The position numbers and the translations under genes were made by a program. 64,000 nucleotides of DNA from Phoenix dactylifera (Eukaryota > Streptophyta > Magnoliopsida > Arecales > Arecaceae). Where the stretch lies: contig NW_024067834.1 in assembly GCF_009389715.1 (NCBI RefSeq), forward strand, positions 124,001 through 188,000. Reading direction: 5' to 3'. The notes under the pieces are model-generated. The model made no database searches, had not been told where the DNA came from, and saw only the letters and a program-made list of their open reading frames with translations. Below are positions 23,055 to 36,851 of the stretch, piece by piece. Each line of letters starts with the position of its first letter. The stretch's first letter is position 1.

Positions 23055-25595
23055 TGACCAGGCAGCCGGCCTTAAGCTTGGGCTTGGCCTTTCCTCGCTA
23101 TTTGCAAGCTGATGCCTTCTGATTTCTTCTTTCAGAGTTAGGGGCTTTGATATCATTTTAGCGCTGCAAAATCCTTGAAACTTTTTTCATATAAACGTGG
23201 TCGATGCAGACTTTGTGTGCTGAGCGGTCAATAACAAGATTTGACACTGAATTGTTTCCTCTGTAAGCCATCAACTGTAAACCTTTGTAGAGTATCTGGA
23301 AATTGTCAATTTCTTGATGTTGTTATTATATCCTCCCATAGCATCTCCTCCTGTAGGATCGTGGCACATGCGATGCTTGATAGAGGTGATATGGACTTGG
23401 GGAGAGGTTGGCGCCTATTATAGACTTGGGCAGATTACAGATGCATACATGGACTTAGCTTGATTATATAGAACATATGGACTTCTGAATGGGATGGACG
23501 GCATCGGATCGGTTGATCTCATGCCTTCTCCTTTAATGGACTTCTATTCTATTGATGTCTAAATTTTCAGATGCCAATGTCGAGCTCGGTTACTCGAATG
23601 CGTCCCATGAGCTTCTATGTCATGTGCAGTGTCACAAATGTCAGTGCATCATTGTAAACTTCTGTTTATTCTTGGGGTGCAGGCACGGTTTCACTTTTCT
23701 TCATTTCCAAATTACCCTTTTCAATGAATCAAGACAGTATCTGCCTATGAGCTTTAGCCTCCTTATAGATTGGGCATTGCATGTGGTTTGTTTCTAAGAT
23801 TAGGAGAAAAGTCCCAACAATAGGAGAAGAGGAAATATTTGGGTTGGCCTGAGACGCGAGAAATTATATCCTATACAGCCATGAATTATAACACTTGTTC
23901 ATGTGGGCGTTATTTATTAAGCGCTCATCTTTGATATATCACTACAGGAATGAGAAGTTGTGATTGATGGTGTGCACGACCATATGATGCAAACTGTTTA
24001 GGATATAATTTCTCATAAATATGAACATAAGATTTGCATCCCGAATTTTCAGAAATAAATCATTAAGGTTGAAATCTTGAGGCATAACATCCCTCAAGGC
24101 CTGAATTCCTAACAAGCAAGGGGATGTGACCTAAGGTAATATTCAGCTCATGTTTTTTGATCCGGATATTCAGCTATGTTAGCGAGGTATTATTCAAGGG
24201 CTATTCTATTTGTTTTCCAAGATGATTTATGCGCTTCATTGTTATGACTATGTATATGCTAATTTTGGTCTTCAAGCAAGATGTTGTTTTTGCGCCTTCT
24301 CCCAGCATCAATAGGGTACTTATTGATGCAAAATCATGCAATGACCACAGATAAAATTTCTAAAAATTTATATAGATTTATTGTCTTGTAAAGGTCATAA
24401 ATGTATTAAACCTATTTCTTCCTTGTATGATTCTCCTAATCCTTTTTTTTTCCTCTCCTGCAATATAGTCATCCTTGTTCGAGATGATCACTTTGACTGC
24501 ATTTATGCTCAACCTTCATAAATTTTCTATTACAAAAAGGAAATTAAAAAACCAAAATGCCCTACAAGAACAGCAGGCTTCTACCAAGGCAAGACAGCGA
24601 AGGATCAGAATCTATGAAGGCGAAGACCATATATTAGTGGGTCCACTTATCCAGGGAACCCGGACCAAATTCTTATTCAAGCTATGCATTTGAGCAGGCA
24701 TGCCCGATCCAGATTGAGTCCCGGCGTGGTGTTAAAATATATTCTCTATTATAATGAAATGTTTTATTGGATAAGAGGTGCAAAAGCCTTAGCCGTTGCC
24801 TCGCTTACTGCAACACTAGTCACATGATTCAGACACATAATGAAGTCATTTATGTTGTAGTTTTGTTTTAATTATCTATGGACAATGCAAATTATACAAC
24901 ATGCAATTGTATTTTAAACTTCAAACGAAATAACCAGCAACATCTATATCATCAGAGTAAGTTTTCCTTATTCCCATGTTGAGGTTAGCTAAACTTCTCC
25001 ACAGAGAGAGAGAGAGAGGGATATCCTATTCAATCCTTTGACCCTTTTATTGCTTCTTAGGACTGCTGAACTGGGCAAAGAGACTTAAGGAGTATTGATT
25101 GCATAGGGGCTTCTGTTTCTACCTTCTGTACGTTCTTGGTGTGAAGAAGTTCTTGATGAGGCTAGACCCAAGGTGGGTCCTCAGGGTGCTCTGAGTAGCT
25201 GCCCGGGTGATAGCAAAAGCAAATGAAGAAAGACTTTTCTAATCTGTTACAATCAAAACCCAGAAATTTCATAATCTGTTGAAAAAAAATTACATCTTAG
25301 GTTCATACATAAATAAGACAAGTATACAACTGAGTGCTATCAATACCTACCATCTCACACAAATGAGAAACAAGGCCAAATTTAAATATATAAATCTCTC
25401 ACACAATGTTAATGTATGTGTACAATCATAACTCTTTTCCCTAATCATGTATCATGCCACAAATTACAGCCATAAGCCACACTTTCATCATCATCAGAAG
25501 CCACACTGCAATAGGAAAAAATAACAATACTCCGACGCAGACGTCAACAAACTTGTTATAAGTCTTCTAGATCGTAAATTACTAACAAGGCCTGA
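23055..25595. other. tail-to-tail spacer between PIN1 and the IQD gene
   Basis: Holds the PIN1 3' trailer (no single poly(A) signal stands out) and, at the other side, the 3' trailer of the IQD gene. A (GA)n run lies at 25004-25020. No coding exon seen. Confidence 0.45.
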
Positions 25596-28500
25596 TCATC
25601 TTTGCCATCTCCTCTCTGAAACGGGAAGATTTCAATATGTGACTCACTTCAATCAAGATACCGTGCCGAGGGAAAAATTCAAAAAAATACACTCAAGAAA
25701 TTCATCACATTAGAAAGGAACACCATCAAGTCATAAATTTCCAGGAAAGTTGTTCTCTAATAAACAAATATTTACTTGCTAAATGGCCTTTTATCAGATT
25801 TTCTATTAAGAGATTAAATGTACGATCCATTTGTTTGCATATTGTATAACAAAAAAAGCCAGGCAGAACTCATTCTCCCGAAAGACTTCATCATTCGAGG
25901 AGAACTTAAGCAGGTAAGTAACTTCAATGACTTAGCTGTACCTATTTCTCCAACCACTGGCCCTGTAGACGTTCTATTGGCTAAGGACAGTGAAGTTTGA
26001 AACAACCACTTAAACATCTGTGCAGGTTGGCCCCACCTTACAGGTTGTATGACATGCTGGCATTTGGTGTGAACCTAAGACAAATTAGGAATGTGTTGAT
26101 TCTAGGCAAAGATAGTTTAATTGATGGAATCTGTCGATCTAACTTTCCTCCTCAGACAAATTAAGATTGGTTTATTTGTGTTGAGAAATCCAGGAATATT
26201 GCTCCCAATATGGTCAATGACTATCAAAACATATGAATGCATATCGTTACACACTTCAGAAATGACTATACTAGCCTTTTAGTGCAGCTAAATAATGGCC
26301 TTAGTATTTGCAGCTAGCCTTTGCCTTTGCTAATGAAACATATATGCATATGAGATCAAGATGTTACCAGCAGAGTTCTGAGGAGAATGGGTGCTGTTCG
26401 TCTTTAAATTCTGCTGTGCTTGTGGTGTTGACCTCTGCATGTGTGGGGATGAATCCTGCTTCACATCTCCAATAGGTAGGGAGTGTCTCTTCTTCATGTG
26501 GTCATCTTTGTCATGGACATTTGGGCTTGATTTCAGAGAGATTATATCATGAACCTTCGCCCTTGCAGATTCAGTGGCTTGCATATATCTTGGGAGGGTG
26601 TTGCTGCCACTGTCCCTGGGCTCATGATCATTGTGATCAGGTTTAGCCATCCCGAATGAGTTATGTATTTTAGCATTCTTTGCATCCTTTGGCAAATGTT
26701 CCGCGCTTTTTCTTGCACCTGAGTCATTCTTTGGAACTGATGACGAGTTCTTGCGTGCCCACTGAGATCTCTGCTTTTGAGCATGGATATTGTTTTCTGC
26801 CTTTCTTGTTTTAGTTTTTGCTGAGATCTGGCTGGATGGTGTTATATGCGACTCTGGAGCAGTTACATGGCTTCTGGGAGAACCCTCTGGTGATAAACTA
26901 CAAATTTGTGTATCTTTCAGATTGTCAACTTGAATCTGAATGCTTGATGTTGTTGACTCTGCTGGCAGTTGATCCTCCTGTTTTGAATCAACAGTAGCAT
27001 CAGTACTTGACAAATTTTTATCACTTTCCTTAAGTATTTGTGGCCATAACACATCTGACTCAGTGCGACTAAATTTTGCGTCAGAATTCATAATTTCATT
27101 ATTTAACGCACTATCAGCACCATCAGTCAAATTACAATTTCCTTTCTGTAAAACTCCAACTTTAAGTGCAATACCCCTGTCATCAACTCCAGATCTTTCT
27201 GGCAAGTCAGATGTAGAAGAGGCAGATATCTCAGTGCCACATTCCGAAGCAGAATTCTCAACCGGACCATGAGATATTGAGTTTTCTATCATGCTATGCT
27301 CCTCAGTCTTTGTCAGAGAATCAACTCGAGGATGAATTAGTTTAGATTGAACTCCAGCACCTCGATTAACATAAGCGACAGACCTGCTTGCACTAGAAGC
27401 TGAGCTCAGTTCCTCAAATTTTGATTGTACAGCAGCAAATGCTGGACTAAGTTCCTTTCTTGACTTCAATGCACACTTTTTCCCTTGAGTCTCCAGTGGT
27501 TCAAAGGTTGCCCCTTCAATGACACACTTCTGGTTTTCCATGTCAACTCCAGGCTTGGTGGAATTGTTATCAAGTAAGGACTGTGAAGTTGCATCTGATT
27601 GTGCTGGTACTTGACTTGTGGTAGAATCAAAAGTCTCCTCGAACCCCCCACTTTTCATATTCTCTTCTATCATGCCTGAAGTCTCACTCTCACACTGGGA
27701 CTGCTCTTGGTCTTTTTTTGCTACAGAGCTGATTTCTTGATTTGGAATAGATACAGGAACATCAATTTGATATTCAGCAGAATTTTCATATATTATATCT
27801 ACTTCACCTTCAATTGATGCTGCAGATTCATTATTCTCTTCAATCATGCTTGAAGTCTTACTCTCGTGCTGCGACTGTTCTTGGTCATCTTTTGCTACGA
27901 AACTGTTGCTTTGATTTGAAATGGATACAGAAATATGAACTTCGTATTCAGCAGAATCTTCCTTTATTAAATCTCCTTTACCTTCAATTGCTATTGCTGA
28001 TTTACTAGGAGATGACTTTGAATCTGATGATATAGAGGCGACAGTGTGAGGAACAGTGTTTACTGCTCTGGAAGCAGCAAAGTTGGTCTTTTCTTTCTCC
28101 CCCTGATTATCTTTATCTAAATTAAACTCCTGCTGCTGCCCTATTTCTGAAGACATCACAACCATCCACCTCTCCAACCATTTCCATGATGAATCAGATC
28201 TCAAAGGATCACAACTGACATGAATAGGTTTTGTCTTGGGCATCAACTCCAAAAGCTTGCAGCGAAGTATAAAACTATAAGTTTCTATTTGGAAGATTAA
28301 ATACAAACAGAAACCTTTTACTAAAATTTGAAAGTCAAAAAGGGATCAGTAAGTCATACCAGACGAGCAAATGCATTGGAAAGTAATTTCTCAGTTGAAG
28401 TATATGCTGTATCTGATTTCATGCCACTATTAATCTGAAATGAGAAACAAGGTCAAACTTAATTTTCATATGAAACAACAAGATATCTGGTTCCAAAGAA

Positions 28501-31500
28501 GGAAAATCTAGCTTCCAACGACAATTTATAACAAAACAACGACAACAACAAAAAGTTAAACTTTAAAGGAAAATAAATCTCCGACTAGCAGTTACCATTA
28601 GGACAGATTTGATGGCCTAGTTGGAAAAGTAGAAAAGGACACAATGAAGGAAATAACAAAACATGTGGATTCAGAAGGATGTCTAAGTCTCAACATTGGT
28701 TAACCGCAGCAGTATTTGGCTCTGAGGTTTAAAAAGAAAGAATGTCAGCCACCAAAATTTCACACCTTGCTAGCAGAACTTAGTTGGTTCATTTAGCATT
28801 TGAAAATAGCCAATACAGGATTGGAAGAGACCATTCTACTAAATTTTTTAATCTTGTGCTAGAATTAGTCCAAAACCCAACTGATACAAGTTCTGAACAT
28901 TAGCCAGTCAATATGTATAAGGCAACTGTAGTTGTTATAGGTAAGAAGTATTGAACAAGGCAAAAGCATCATCAAGAGATTCTACATCAAGGAATCTACC
29001 TGGATTTTCTCATCAAGCTTCTCTCCTGCAGCAAACTTCTCCTCTAGCCGATGTGCATGGCGAGCCCGCACAAGTGCTTGCATTTTGATAATGGCTTGTA
29101 CACATCGCAAAGTTCCCACAGCTTGTCTCCTGACAAGATGACCACGTACAGCAGCTTGCAACTTGACAAGATTCTTACGTCTTTCAAGTTCTTTTTGAGC
29201 CTGTAAGTAGTTTAATAAGTCAAGAAAAAATATGATTTCAACCCACCATTGGGCAGCATGGAAAATTAAAATCTAAATAAGCATAGTACCAAGTATCTCC
29301 TGATAGCAGCCTGGATGACGGTAACAACATCTTCCTGGAAATTGTTATCAATGGTGGTTGTAACTTCAGCAGCAAGCAGCACATCAGATACTTCTGGAAC
29401 AATTACAGCTGGTATTGGAGGTGTTTCATTTGTCTGTTCTAGCCCAGGGGGGCTTTGTGGCACAGACAAATATACTGTGTCAGCTACTTCTGAATTAACT
29501 GCAGCTGATAATAGGGGTTTTTCATTTATCTCTTCTAGTATGGGCGGGCTTTCCGGAAGAGGTGAATCCTTTCCAGAGTCGAAGTTATTAGTCATGGTTT
29601 CTGGTATATTCGTGTTCAAACCAGGTTCTGAGATCACAGAGTGCCTAGAGGATCTCTTTCGGAAACTCCACCTCCCTTTATCCAGCGATGCTTTGCTCTA
29701 AAAAGATTGAACACAAGATCAAAAAATTACATTCAGCAGCTAAAAATGAGGACAAAATGCCTAGGAAAAAAAAACATATTAAGATTAACTTAACTTAGTA
29801 AAAGAGTTAAAACTATATATGACATTCAGTAGATTTTAGAAGAGCCCTCGAAACATGTTTTACACAAACAAATCCTACTAAAGCCATAAAAAGAGGATTA
29901 GTGAAGGAATAAACTTAGCAAAACAAAGGCATGAAAGGAAGAAAAAATGATTTTTTGAGAGAAGGAAAATAAATGAAATTGTTTCCTTATCATATTTTAT
30001 AGGATTTTGAAAGGGAAGGAATGTTTTGTTTGGCATATTTATAGTCAGAAGAGGGTGGAAAAATTATAGGAGATTTCTCGTAGCTCCCCTTAAAGGTGGG
30101 CATCCTGTACCTAAGTCACCCAAGGGTACCAAACTATACAATTTACCTGAATGGTATCTAATCATTTGGATTAAGTTATTATTTCACATTAAATTTCTAA
30201 ATTCATTTAAACTGTTCGAGTCAAAACTCAATAGTTGTGATCAAAAACGAAATTGGAACCGATCCTTTTTTTTTGTAAGGTCTTAAAACATGATCATCTC
30301 CAAAGAAAAGAACTATTTTCAGGATCATAACTCTATGGTGGTGATGGTGAAGGAGCATGACACATCTTACATTCTGATCTGAAGTTTCTAGTTCAATTTG
30401 GCAGGCTTGCTATGTTGTACATGGTAGCCTGGCACTCTTAGATGAATATATCTGCATTATGTATTTTCACTTGTGGTCTTCTATCTGCCATGTTATGATA
30501 ATCTTATAGTCGCATCTTTGAACACATATTTCTATGCCATATTTATGACTTTTGGCTGACAAAGATATATCTCAGATACAACTTATCAAAGGTTCGGGTT
30601 TTGACAACAGCTAACCAACCAGCCAAAACCACATATAAAAAGGGGTTCCATTGTTTTGGTACATATCCTTCAAATGCTCTTGTTTTTCCACTTGAAGTAA
30701 GAAAACCCAGATCTGGTTACCGATCTTGAGATCTTGCATGATTGAATTCAAATTCTACAAGATTTTGGTCCTTAAAAGCAGACTTGGATCCGGCACCTCT
30801 ATTTTTCATAAAATTGCAATATCTCCATCAAAGTCTTAAATGCTGGCTCTTGCCTCTCCATGCCAGCCGACATGCGAATACTAGCACTAAGTTCAGCATG
30901 ACACTTACAGAATCATTTTTGTATTTTGAACTGCAAAATAATTTTTTAGGCCCTTTTTTTGTTTGGTGTCACTATGGCATAACACTGCATGACCTGTGCC
31001 AACCGGTGACCAGCACTTCACCGGCACCAGTACATGAAAGCTTTTTCCTTACAAAGACCGAGCATTCAGCCTTCTCTGGCTTGCATGAATCCCCAAATTT
31101 AACATATTAGTAGAAGTATATTAGTAAAAGTAGATTTTATCATTTCATGAAAAATCTAGAAGAAGGCATGTTTGTGTAAGCATATGAGTCGTTACTTACC
31201 GTTAATGAAACCATAAACTTGGGGCAAAAGCAATATGGAATATCTCAAACAGTTCTTATTCACTTTAAGAATAATTAAGCAAAAAGGCATAACCATAGAT
31301 TTCAAGTCTTCTCACAATTATATGGATTGGCTTCATGGATTCTTGTTTGCCAGTAATTCCTATATAAGGCTATCTCCTATTCGAAATCCCTATGAATGTT
31401 GTCAACAATATCTTTTCTTCAGCAGAACGTCATCAACAGTGTCTATATACCACTCACACACACCTACCCACCAGATTCTACCTCGTGTTATTCTGTTCAA

Positions 31501-32016
31501 ACAAAGCGAACAAGCTATACCAATCATCTGCAAGGAGACATTGCTTTAACGACGTTTCTCATTTCGATCTTTTATCCATATATTGTTGCAAGTAAAACCT
31601 TTTTTTTATTTCTATTACTTTACCTAGAAATACTTAGATCCAAACAGATCGCCCTTTTCACCCCCAAACATGCGGACTATCCAGCAAAAATGGAGTTCAT
31701 CAAACACTTGCACGGCCCGGACCTGCTAATGGAGGAAAGAATCTAGTTCAAATCCAAATTAATCCGGCTCAAGAATTAGATATCACCTTAAATTACATGA
31801 CTCTGCTCTCAGCTACACTGGAGGAAACGAAACATAGCCTAGTTTCCTAAGGAACACTTGAGAACGAACCGAAACTAAAAGAATTTAAAAAAAAAGGAAA
31901 ATAAAGAAGAAAAGGAAAGCAAGCGCTACCTCCACCGATGCGGGATTGTCGCCGCCAGCTACATCGCCGCTGCACGTCATAAACTTGAAGCACGAGATCG
32001 TCGAAGATCTCCCCAT
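25596..32016 (-). CDS. IQ67-domain calmodulin-binding protein, IQD29-32 type
   Basis: IQD proteins are plant calmodulin-binding scaffolds on microtubules, plasma membrane and nucleus. Six exons, all junctions phase-consistent: 31930-32016, 29290-29697, 29000-29200, 28360-28434, 26368-28255 and 25596-25615, giving 892 residues. The start MGRSSTISCFKFMTC matches the subfamily N-terminus. The IQ67 domain spans about residues 155-215: VIQAAIRRYL ends exon 2, then LVKLQAAVRGHLVRRQ and IIKMQALVRARHA lie in exon 3. The intron falls, in phase 0, inside the first IQ motif, a hallmark of the family. Next come KTKPIHVSCDP...WKWLERWM (exons 4-5), a long acidic Ser-rich region with a 58-residue internal duplication, the DUF4005 motif LPRYMQATESARAKV and the terminal ERRWQR. 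Exon 6 codes for only the last few residues. Junctions: CTG|GTATG; GCAAG|CTTTT; AATCCAG|GTAGA; TTG|GTACT; GAG|GTAGC. Confidence 0.94.
27662..28009 (-). repeat. 174-bp in-frame tandem duplication inside the IQD coding exon
   Basis: Units 27836-28009 and 27662-27835 are diverged copies. Each encodes about 58 residues with the pattern SAEY...VSI.NQ...SVAK.DQEQSQ.ES.TS.MIEEN. Anchor words recur 174 bases apart (TTCAGCAGAA at 27773 and 27947; CTCTTC.ATCATG at 27662 and 27836). Reading frame is kept. Confidence 0.85.
29698..31929 (-). other. 2.2-kb intron 1 of the IQD gene
   Basis: AT-rich intron after the 87-nt first exon. Several short open frames on the plus strand (30742-31550) are low in coding character. 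Nothing named. Confidence 0.5.
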
Positions 32017-33028
32017 CTTTGCTATCTTCCGTTCTCTCTCTCCCTCTCTCCCTCTCTCCCTCTCTGTGAGATCTTTTTCTTCCCCTCGTCTGATGGATCT
32101 TTTTTTTGTATGATGATCGCACGTTAAATAATTAAGGGGTATCTTCCTTAAGAAACGCAAACGGCTCCGCTCCCTCTGTGTATTTATTGTTTATTGGCGT
32201 TGCATGCGTCGATGTCGGATGTCGGGATCTTAAAGCTCCTCCGCCGTAATAATCGGATTCACAATTTCGTCAACCGCCCGGCAGTCATACATCTGGGCGG
32301 TTTCCCCCCTGGACCATGGTGATACGCGCGCGGTGGCCGTATCGCCTGCATGCGCGCGGCACCCACCAACGGTGCCGTCCGTATGCATTTGCCTTAAAGT
32401 TTCCTTTCTTGTTGTCTCATTGTGCTGGTACAATGTGCGTCGGATGTATGGCACTAAAAAAAAATTACTTGGAGGAGGCTCCCATTAAAACTCCATATAT
32501 ACCGAGACATACTGATTGTAGCCTTTTAGACCAAACACGTATTTAGAGAGGCTAATAAAATCATAGATTAGGTAGTTTTATATGCGTTTAGTTACTCTGG
32601 TGATACTCTATAGATTGAAAAAAGAAAATTATACAGTACCTCGGAACTTATTATTTTTTGGTTTTATTAGATATATCCATACTGTATGAATTATCCATTT
32701 TAGCAAAAAAAAATCTGTATATATCTCGATAATAATAACAGAGGCCTCGAGAAGCAATGGAGACGAGAAGAGTGCTGATTAATCTGCTGCTGCTGCTAGA
32801 AAGATGCTGATCTCCGAACAAAAAAAAGCAAAAAAATTGCTGAATTGGCTGCGACCGAGTCCTTCGTTACTTATGTTAGTTAAGATACTGTGAGCAATAG
32901 GAAAGAAAAAGACATCCCGCCAACAGCACCGCTTCTACTCAGCTAATGAATTTATATATTAGTTAATGAAAAATATAGTTGTGGTATCTTCAAGATTATC
33001 TTTGTGAACAGGCTAGTTATTCATTTTA

Positions 33029-33074
<46 letters not shown>

Positions 33075-36000
33075 TATCTATAGTTTATACTTCATTCTCA
33101 ATACCACTCACATAGTTCTCCAGATAGACATCTAGTAGGCTCTTAAGTCTGTTTTGTTCTTCCAACCCAGACTCCAGAACACAGTTTTCCATTGGTTAAT
33201 CTTTTTAGCAGACGTCGCTTTGTCTTTTAGCATCTCAACCTTCTCCTCATTTGCTCACCATGAGGACAACTGTAAAGTCACTAAAGGGGCTAGTCAAAGA
33301 AAAAAAGAAAGAAAAAAGAAAAAATCTTTCAAGGTGGAGGGTCCTAATTTGCCAGCCAAAGGTAGCTGGTCACAAGATAAGCAAGAAGAATAAAGAAAAG
33401 GGATCATGAAGATGGTCCTTTTGGTTGCATACCCTCTCTAGAACAGTTCTCTCTCATCGTGTGTGGTGTTCTTGTCATTTGACTAATTAATAGTGACATG
33501 CGGCGCACCAACGTTATCCTCCAAGCCCCCGTGTTTCCACGTAGATTTATGATGTTAGCTGAGGGTGTACAAGGATTTTTTTTTTTCCTTTTGTTAATTT
33601 CTTTCTGAAAATCCTTTTTTTTTTCCTTCTTTCTGAAAACCGTAAGAACGATCAATCACAATTTAAAGCCATGATGTTGGTTGTAGCATGGATGTTTTCA
33701 ACCTGTCATCAATTGTTTTGCATAATATGAACAACTTATGCTATGTTCATGGAAGCATAAATGCGACACTTAACTTCGTCATACTAACTTAGTGAAAAAT
33801 TGAAATATGTGCTTCGTTTTCTTTGTTTAATACAGAAGCTCTTGCTGTCCTCCTTTCTAATGCATTATGAAGAGAGAGAACTATAATTTGCTTAAAGATA
33901 TTGTGCTAAACATACTTCATGTTCTTTGGATAAACAAGCAACAAGAGCTGTCTAGAGAGAGGTAGAGAAAAGGAGGTTTGTTAATTATGAAAAGAAGGTC
34001 AAATGGATTTATGATTTGTTATGTTGATCTAAAAGAATCTAAAAAATAAATCATGGACTAGAAAGTCAAGATAAACTTAAACTTTTCGAGCACTTCCCTT
34101 GGACAAATGTATGCAAGGCATATGCCCAACATAACATAACAAAGGGAGATGGACTTTCAAAAGGTTAATTGTTTCACTGCTTTCCTTTATTATTAGTACT
34201 AGTTTCCCAAGCAGGCCAATTAACATCTTTATGTTCTTCATGAGTGTAGATGTTAGCTGATGCATGCATCTCATCCAAATCTAACCCAATAGCTGAATTG
34301 TGTGACAGGTTATCAGGCTACCAACCTCCACCGAACACCTTGGAGAATTCAAACCTTGAAAGCAGCACCCAGATTCTCTTTAGAGCAAGAAATAGGAAAA
34401 ATTCTAAACCTAATCTACCCGCATCGTATGCCTTGGATTGAAACTTATATTTGGCTTCTGGTGGACTCAATCATGTACATACCAATGTCTGTAACCTTAA
34501 GGCAGGAGCATGGCGCAGAATAAAACTAGAGTAAATTACCCTACTGAGAAAATCAGGTGTTTGAGATTCAAAAAACAATGTGTATTATTTGTTATCTTTG
34601 ATGCTAAGAACAAGGAAAGAACAATTCTTCTATCGAATTCTCGAAACTTATCCAGTGCTCAAATTTTGGAGATTGCCACTTGAATCCATCCTGCCAACCA
34701 TAAGGAAGGAGAGATCGGACCTTCTAACGGTTTACTTGTTACAATCTGTCTCTAACTCTGCCCCTTTTTTAAACTAACTGTAGGCCAATTGACATACTTA
34801 TTTCTTCATGATTAGATGCTTGCTTATGCGCGCATGTCAAACTATTGCTGCATTTCTTATCAGTTGATCTGTCAGCATCTTCCAGCAGTTTTTATTAGTT
34901 AACCTGTCTGAATTTTTTTTTTCTGTGTCAACCTGAAAACAATCCATAACCTACTTTTGGATGACCCTGAAACAAAGATAAACACTCTCTTGTTCAATTA
35001 TACCTTTTGGCTGTAGGCAACTGCTACCTCTTTTCTAATGAGGTCGGAGTACAGAAGAGAGATTCTAAAAAATAATCCAGAGAGTATGATGACGACTTGT
35101 CATCGTTCTCCGGCATATTTGAGCTTGTAGAACCCACATACCACATGGAAAAAGTAGGCTGCTGATTGGTTTGCCATGAATTGTACCCTTCAACCAACCT
35201 TTGGCAAGATGGCATTTGTAGGAAAAAGCAATGATCATGGATGACTGAAGTCACTCAAAGGTTAAGGTAGAGCTCACACCCGGGTTTACTTCTTGGCAGT
35301 GCTGCTTTTGGAGGAGGTTGAGCTAGCAGAATCGTCAACTGGAACTCACAACCTAACAAACCATAGCTGCAAGATAGCATCATGGCTTCTTTTTTTTCTG
35401 CAGAAAATATTATAGAAATAGGGTAGAAGTTCTTTGTAACTTGGTATTGCCTTCACAAAAGGGCTACTAGTTGAACCAGAGTTGTGAACGAGTGGAAAAC
35501 AAGTGAATTAGGCTTATATCAAACTTGGCTTGTTTTTATAGTTGAATTAAGATTGAGATAACCCATTTATTTCCAGGCTAAACTTAAGCTATTGAAAAAT
35601 AGCTTATTTAATTAAGAGATCTAATTAGAGCTGAAGGTCCTTCAAAGCTTTCATTTATCGTTTTTGGAGTATTTTTATTATATTTTAATTTTTACATTAT
35701 GAATAATAAATACAATAAAATATAATATATAAAATATTTATTTTTTATATTTTGAACTAAATTGAGTCAAATTCAAGCAAAGTAGGTCCCGCTCTATCTT
35801 GATGCGCTAATTAACTGAGCAAGCTGAACTCGAGCTGGATTTTGATCAGAGTGCAAGCTAGCTTGCGAGATCACTCATCTCATCTGGCCATCCTACGTTC
35901 AATTGAGACCATCAAAAATATCGAATTGAAAATTTGGATAGGGAAAGTCAATTAAGAGAACAAAACATTATACTATTAGTTGGACGATCTGTTTTAAATA

Positions 36001-36398
36001 ATCTTTCTCCTGTTAATGTGCTAGTTGAACTATTATCAGAATTGGGACGGCGACTTTAATCCCAACTATTTTTTCCCCCTCTGATGTTTTTTGTCCATTT
36101 TCAAGAGATTTTTTTTCTTTACTCCCAATCAAAAAAAAAAAAAATACTCAAATCATTTTAATTTATTTTCATGCCATCTAGTTTCTCTCTTATATAATCA
36201 TATGTGAGATTCATTAAACATCCCCCGAGCATATTGCATGGAGTTTCCATCATATATAGAAGTTGAGCCGCTCAGACACCACGTTAGAAATCTTAGAGCA
36301 TCCTCGCATAATTCGGACCCAAGGCCTTCAAACATGGAGACATTTTGACTGCTTAAAAGATTATTTTTCTTTCTATGTTGATTTTTTTCCCTTTCTAT
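32017..36398. other. intergenic, IQD leader and AT-rich spacer
   Basis: Next to the IQD start the minus strand has an (AGGGAGAG)n leader repeat, seen as CTCTCTCCCT copies at 32036-32066. A (TA)n microsatellite of 41 bases lies at 33031-33071. Minus-strand patches near 35024-35340 look slightly protein-like (FSMWYVGSTSSNMPEN; SASSTSSKSSTAKK) but have no linking exons. No gene is supported. Confidence 0.45.
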
Positions 36399-36851
36399 GG
36401 GCTTGTTTGGTTCGAGGGAAAAGTAGGGAGGAAAGTGTGGTCAACGGAAAAGTAATGAGATGCTTCTTATTTGGTTAGAGTTTTCAAATGAGAGAGATGG
36501 GAAAGTTGTATTCCCATGGGAATATGACTCCCACATTTCCATGAGAAATATAAGAAAGTTACTTTTCCATGAGCCGGAAATCATTCCATTTTTATTTTTT
36601 TTCAAAAAGTCCCTTCAGCATTAAAGAGGCATTAAAAACCTAATTTTTATTAAGGGTATAATAGGAATTGCACATAATTTTTCCAGGAAAGTGGATGGTC
36701 AACCAAACATAAGCATTTTGAAAATCTGTCACTTCTCATGATCAACCAAACATGCCAAAAATACTTTTCTAGGCATCCTCTTCCTAGGAATCTGCTTTCC
36801 AAGAATCATATCTTTAGGAGGAAAAATGCTTCCCGCGAACCAAACGAGCCC
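36399..36851. mobile_element. MITE with 24-bp terminal inverted repeats, PIF/Harbinger-like
   Basis: Left end GGGCTTGTTTGGTTCG and inverted right end GGGCTCGTTTGGTTCG differ by one base, and similarity continues inward (AGGGAAAAG.. / CGGGAAGCA..). The ends are flanked by a possible 3-bp target duplication, TAT, at 36396-36398 and 36852-36854. The interior is 453 bp, non-coding, with GGTCAACCAAACATAAG and GATCAACCAAACATGCC sub-repeats. A 3-bp duplication suggests the Harbinger superfamily, but TAT is not the usual TAA/TTA, so the superfamily is uncertain. Confidence 0.75.

Noticed and set aside
35024-35340. Minus-strand protein-like patches (FSMWYVGSTSSNMPEN; SASSTSSKSSTAKK)
   Set aside because: No linking exons, several stops between them and no family recognised; composition alone does not support a gene.
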